A DNA stretch of 64,000 bases from Sphingomonas sp. PP-CE-1A-559 (GTDB lineage: Bacteria; Pseudomonadota; Alphaproteobacteria; Sphingomonadales; Sphingomonadaceae), in NCBI RefSeq assembly GCF_004340965.1, contig NZ_SLYA01000002.1, positions 496,001 to 560,000 on the forward strand. Reading direction: 5' to 3'. Within the stretch, counting starts at the first letter, position 1, and each line of letters begins with the position of its first letter. Of the stretch, positions 62,388 through 64,000 are shown piece by piece. Below the pieces are notes generated by a model. It searched no databases and had not been told where the DNA came from. It worked only from the letters and a program-made list of their open reading frames with translations. The translations under genes and the position numbers were made by a program.

Positions 62388-62609
62388 TCAGCCTGTTTGT
62401 GCGTCCCAAATATCCAAGCGAGCCAGGAAGCCATCTAGAGCCGCGCTATCGTCCAACTGCGCAAGCGAGCGCTCCGCCATCTGTAGCAGCAATTGAAGTT
62501 CGACATCTAGGTTGGGCAAGGGCACTGCCTGCTGGAGTGCGCCAGCAAGGACAGCCAGTCGGGCTTCGTTTGCTGCCTTAGTTGGGAACGTGATTATCTG
62601 CGCGGTCAT
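62388..62609 (-). CDS. Small hypothetical phage protein
   Basis: A 73-residue helical protein (LLLQMAERSLAQLDDSAALDGFLARLDIW) with a GGGAGGAC ribosome site. Unknown function. Confidence 0.6.
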   Translation of the reverse strand: MTAQIITFPTKAANEARLAVLAGALQQAVPLPNLDVELQLLLQMAERSLAQLDDSAALDGFLARLDIWDAQTG

Positions 62610-62671
62610 GTAGTCCTCCCTGTGCTCTGCTTGTAGTTCACGAATACAACCGCAGGGTGGTCCGGCCTAAT

Positions 62672-62688
62672 GGAACTACAGATGTTCC
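62672..62688. promoter_or_regulatory. Inverted repeat, operator candidate
   Basis: GGAAC-7 bases-GTTCC in the 199-base gap between divergent early genes. Confidence 0.35.
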
Positions 62689-62808
62689 AACGGTTGGTCG
62701 CATTTGTTATCAAGCTGGCAAATCTCCGGCTCGCTCTATTGGCAGTACGGCAACATACGATTGGAACAGGGCGCAACTAAACGCACTGCTAGATCGGAGT
62801 TAGACAAC

Positions 62809-63240
62809 ATGACCAAGTTCAGCCCCTCGATGCTGGTTCCCTCGCAGCTTGCCCCGGAGTTCAGCAAGCAGGGCGCAGCCCGCACTGTCCGGCAAGTTGC
62901 GCTGGACAACATCAACAAGATGAAGGAGCAGTTTAAGGCCGGGGACGCCGCAGAGGGCAAGGTCAACTTTAAGATCGCAGCCGACAAGGTGGCGTTCACG
63001 ATCCGAGTGTCCAACACGGCGCTCACGCTGGAGCAGACAAAAATCCAGGACAGGGACGTCGAGGTCAAGGAAATGACCGTGCCCAAAGCCAACTTCATCG
63101 AAGCGCTGGATTATTACGCCGATCGGATCAAGGGCGGTGAGTACGATGCGCAGCTTGTAACACTTACGGAGAAGAAGGAGCAGCGCACTAGCAAGCTCAA
63201 GCTGACGCGTGCTGCCAAAAAGGACGGCAAGCCCAGCTAA
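62809..63240 (+). CDS. Hypothetical early phage protein
   Basis: A 143-residue protein starting MTKFSPSMLVPSQLAPEFSK with Lys-rich ends. The centre (VNFKIAADKVAFTIRVSNTALTLEQTKIQ) is strand-rich; the end (EQRTSKLKLTRAAKKDGKPS) may bind nucleic acid. A GGAG site lies 7 bases before this ATG. It is followed by a strong terminator. Confidence 0.65.
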   Translation: MTKFSPSMLVPSQLAPEFSKQGAARTVRQVALDNINKMKEQFKAGDAAEGKVNFKIAADKVAFTIRVSNTALTLEQTKIQDRDVEVKEMTVPKANFIEALDYYADRIKGGEYDAQLVTLTEKKEQRTSKLKLTRAAKKDGKPS

Positions 63241-63262
63241 GGGCAACGCTTCCCACTACCCA

Positions 63263-63290
63263 GGCCCTCGCATTGCGGGGGCCTTTTTGT
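63263..63290 (+). terminator. Rho-independent terminator
   Basis: Stem GGCCCTCGC/GCGGGGGCC with loop ATT, followed by TTTTTGTT, 22 bases after the stop. Confidence 0.85.
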
Positions 63291-63347
63291 TGACTTGCCG
63301 GTAACTCCTCGTGCCTAAGTGTCGCGGCATCAACGTAGGAGGGCAAC

Positions 63348-63911
63348 ATGGCTGGATTTCTGGAACTCATCGACAACGCACTGGGCACGCACTTCAATGC
63401 GCCCGTGTACAAGCCCGAGAAGGGCCGCGCCAAGCTGGTGAAGGTAATCGACAAGGCGGCAGCGCAGCGCGCCGCTGGCGAGACACCGCCTACGCGTAGC
63501 TGGAAGACTGGCAGCAATGGTGCTGTCAGCTTCTCCCCCAAGATCGACGGCAAGCCGGTGCTGATCGGTGGCGAAGCCGTCAACTACGTGCCGGGTGATC
63601 GCTTCGATACGTTCCTGGAAGGCTTGAAGGCTGCTGTTCAGGCCGGTGATCTGGATGACGAGATCAAGGCCGCGCTTGAGGGCGATGAGGCTGGCAGCGC
63701 ATTCAGCGCGCCAAAGGCGTCACGCAACGTCAGTGCTTTGTCCGGTGAGCGCGGCGCACGTAGCCCCATGTCCAACCTGCGTAGCAGCGTGGGCCGTAGC
63801 TTGAGCAACGGGCGGTCGTTGGAGGAGATTGAGGCGGCATTGAAGGCTGGCTCCAAATTCTCTGCCCAGGACATTGATGCGGTGATCGCTGAGAAGCGCG
63901 CGGCAAGCTGA
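63348..63911 (+). CDS. Hypothetical early phage protein
   Basis: A 187-residue protein behind a strong AGGAGG site. The N-terminus FLELIDNALGTHFNAPVYKPEKGRAKLVKVID is helical and basic, the middle has strands (VSFSPKIDGKPVLIGGEAVNYVPG), and the C-terminus repeats acidic helices (RSLEEIEAALKAGSKFSAQDIDAVIAEK). Unknown; perhaps a DNA-associated early protein, judging by the strong expression signals and flanking terminators. Confidence 0.65.
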   Translation: MAGFLELIDNALGTHFNAPVYKPEKGRAKLVKVIDKAAAQRAAGETPPTRSWKTGSNGAVSFSPKIDGKPVLIGGEAVNYVPGDRFDTFLEGLKAAVQAGDLDDEIKAALEGDEAGSAFSAPKASRNVSALSGERGARSPMSNLRSSVGRSLSNGRSLEEIEAALKAGSKFSAQDIDAVIAEKRAAS

Positions 63912-63916
63912 CGCAA

Positions 63917-63950
63917 TTGAAGCCCCGGCCATGTCCCGCTGGGGCTTCAA
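63917..63950. terminator. Hairpin after the last complete gene
   Basis: Perfect 10-bp stem TTGAAGCCCC/GGGGCTTCAA, then CTACAAAAAC. No T-run on the plus strand. An AAGGAGA ribosome site at about 63964 follows, so another gene begins at the window edge. Confidence 0.6.
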
Positions 63951-64000
63951 CTACAAAAACAACTAAGGAGAGAACCAAAGACGCAAACCGTCGTGGAGCA

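Noticed and set aside
1..64000. CRISPR array, rRNA or complete IS element
   Set aside because: No regularly spaced direct repeats, no rRNA sequence and no DDE transposase with terminal repeats were seen.
63961..64000. Start of another gene at the window end
   Set aside because: An AAGGAGA site is present, but the following 36 bases have no ATG at proper spacing and only a GTG at about 63993. Too little sequence to annotate.

Overview
The left 16.8 kb is chromosome of a GC-rich alphaproteobacterium, most likely a sphingomonad. This rests on the order nuoM-nuoN-birA-coaX-rnj-DUF1467, on gltA next to gltX, and on comEC following divergently. It is an inference from gene order and base use. Host genes in order: the complex I tail (nuoM 3' end, nuoN), biotin ligase, type III pantothenate kinase, RNase J, a small DUF1467 protein, a palindromic repeat element, an SDR dehydrogenase, a large coiled-coil membrane protein, a three-gene set ending in a histidine-kinase-like protein without its phosphoacceptor histidine, citrate synthase, glutamyl-tRNA synthetase and the first half of comEC.

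comEC is broken at about 16,770-16,787. From there to about 20,414 a degenerate repeat of about 24 bp occurs five times, spaced about 0.7-1.2 kb. Each interval holds one unrelated cargo gene: a VOC/glyoxalase-fold protein, two proteins of unknown function, and a McrA-like HNH restriction nuclease. This looks like a cassette array or stacked insertions at one recombinase site. The repeats are not integron attC sites.

From about 20.4 kb to the window end lies a siphovirus-like prophage that continues past 64 kb. Its late genes run on the minus strand from terS (58.3 kb) to the tail fibres (20.9 kb): terminase, DUF4055-type portal, MuF-like minor head protein, scaffold candidate, capsid, connector and tail-tube proteins, a tail-assembly chaperone with a classic -1 slippery site, tape measure, tail tip, a J-like protein, two paralogous fibres with a TIM-barrel glycosidase-like domain, and probable lysis genes. 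Inserts break this order. A block of 4 kb with a serine recombinase separates terS from terL. A DpdA-like transglycosylase, an OGG-fold glycosylase-like gene, an endonuclease I and an endolysin sit among the fibre genes. An Abi_C/HEPN-like protein and several small early genes lie on the right.

Three features stand out. (1) At least 15 late genes or operons, and one RNA region, are preceded by a T4-late-like TATAAATA-type box with no visible -35. In seven cases the box sits 4-5 nt from the start codon, so the predicted transcripts are leaderless. (2) About 1 kb (30.3-31.3 kb) has no credible gene but is full of nested stem-loops, which suggests a large structured phage RNA. (3) The repeat-bounded cassette array in comEC has no recombinase in view.
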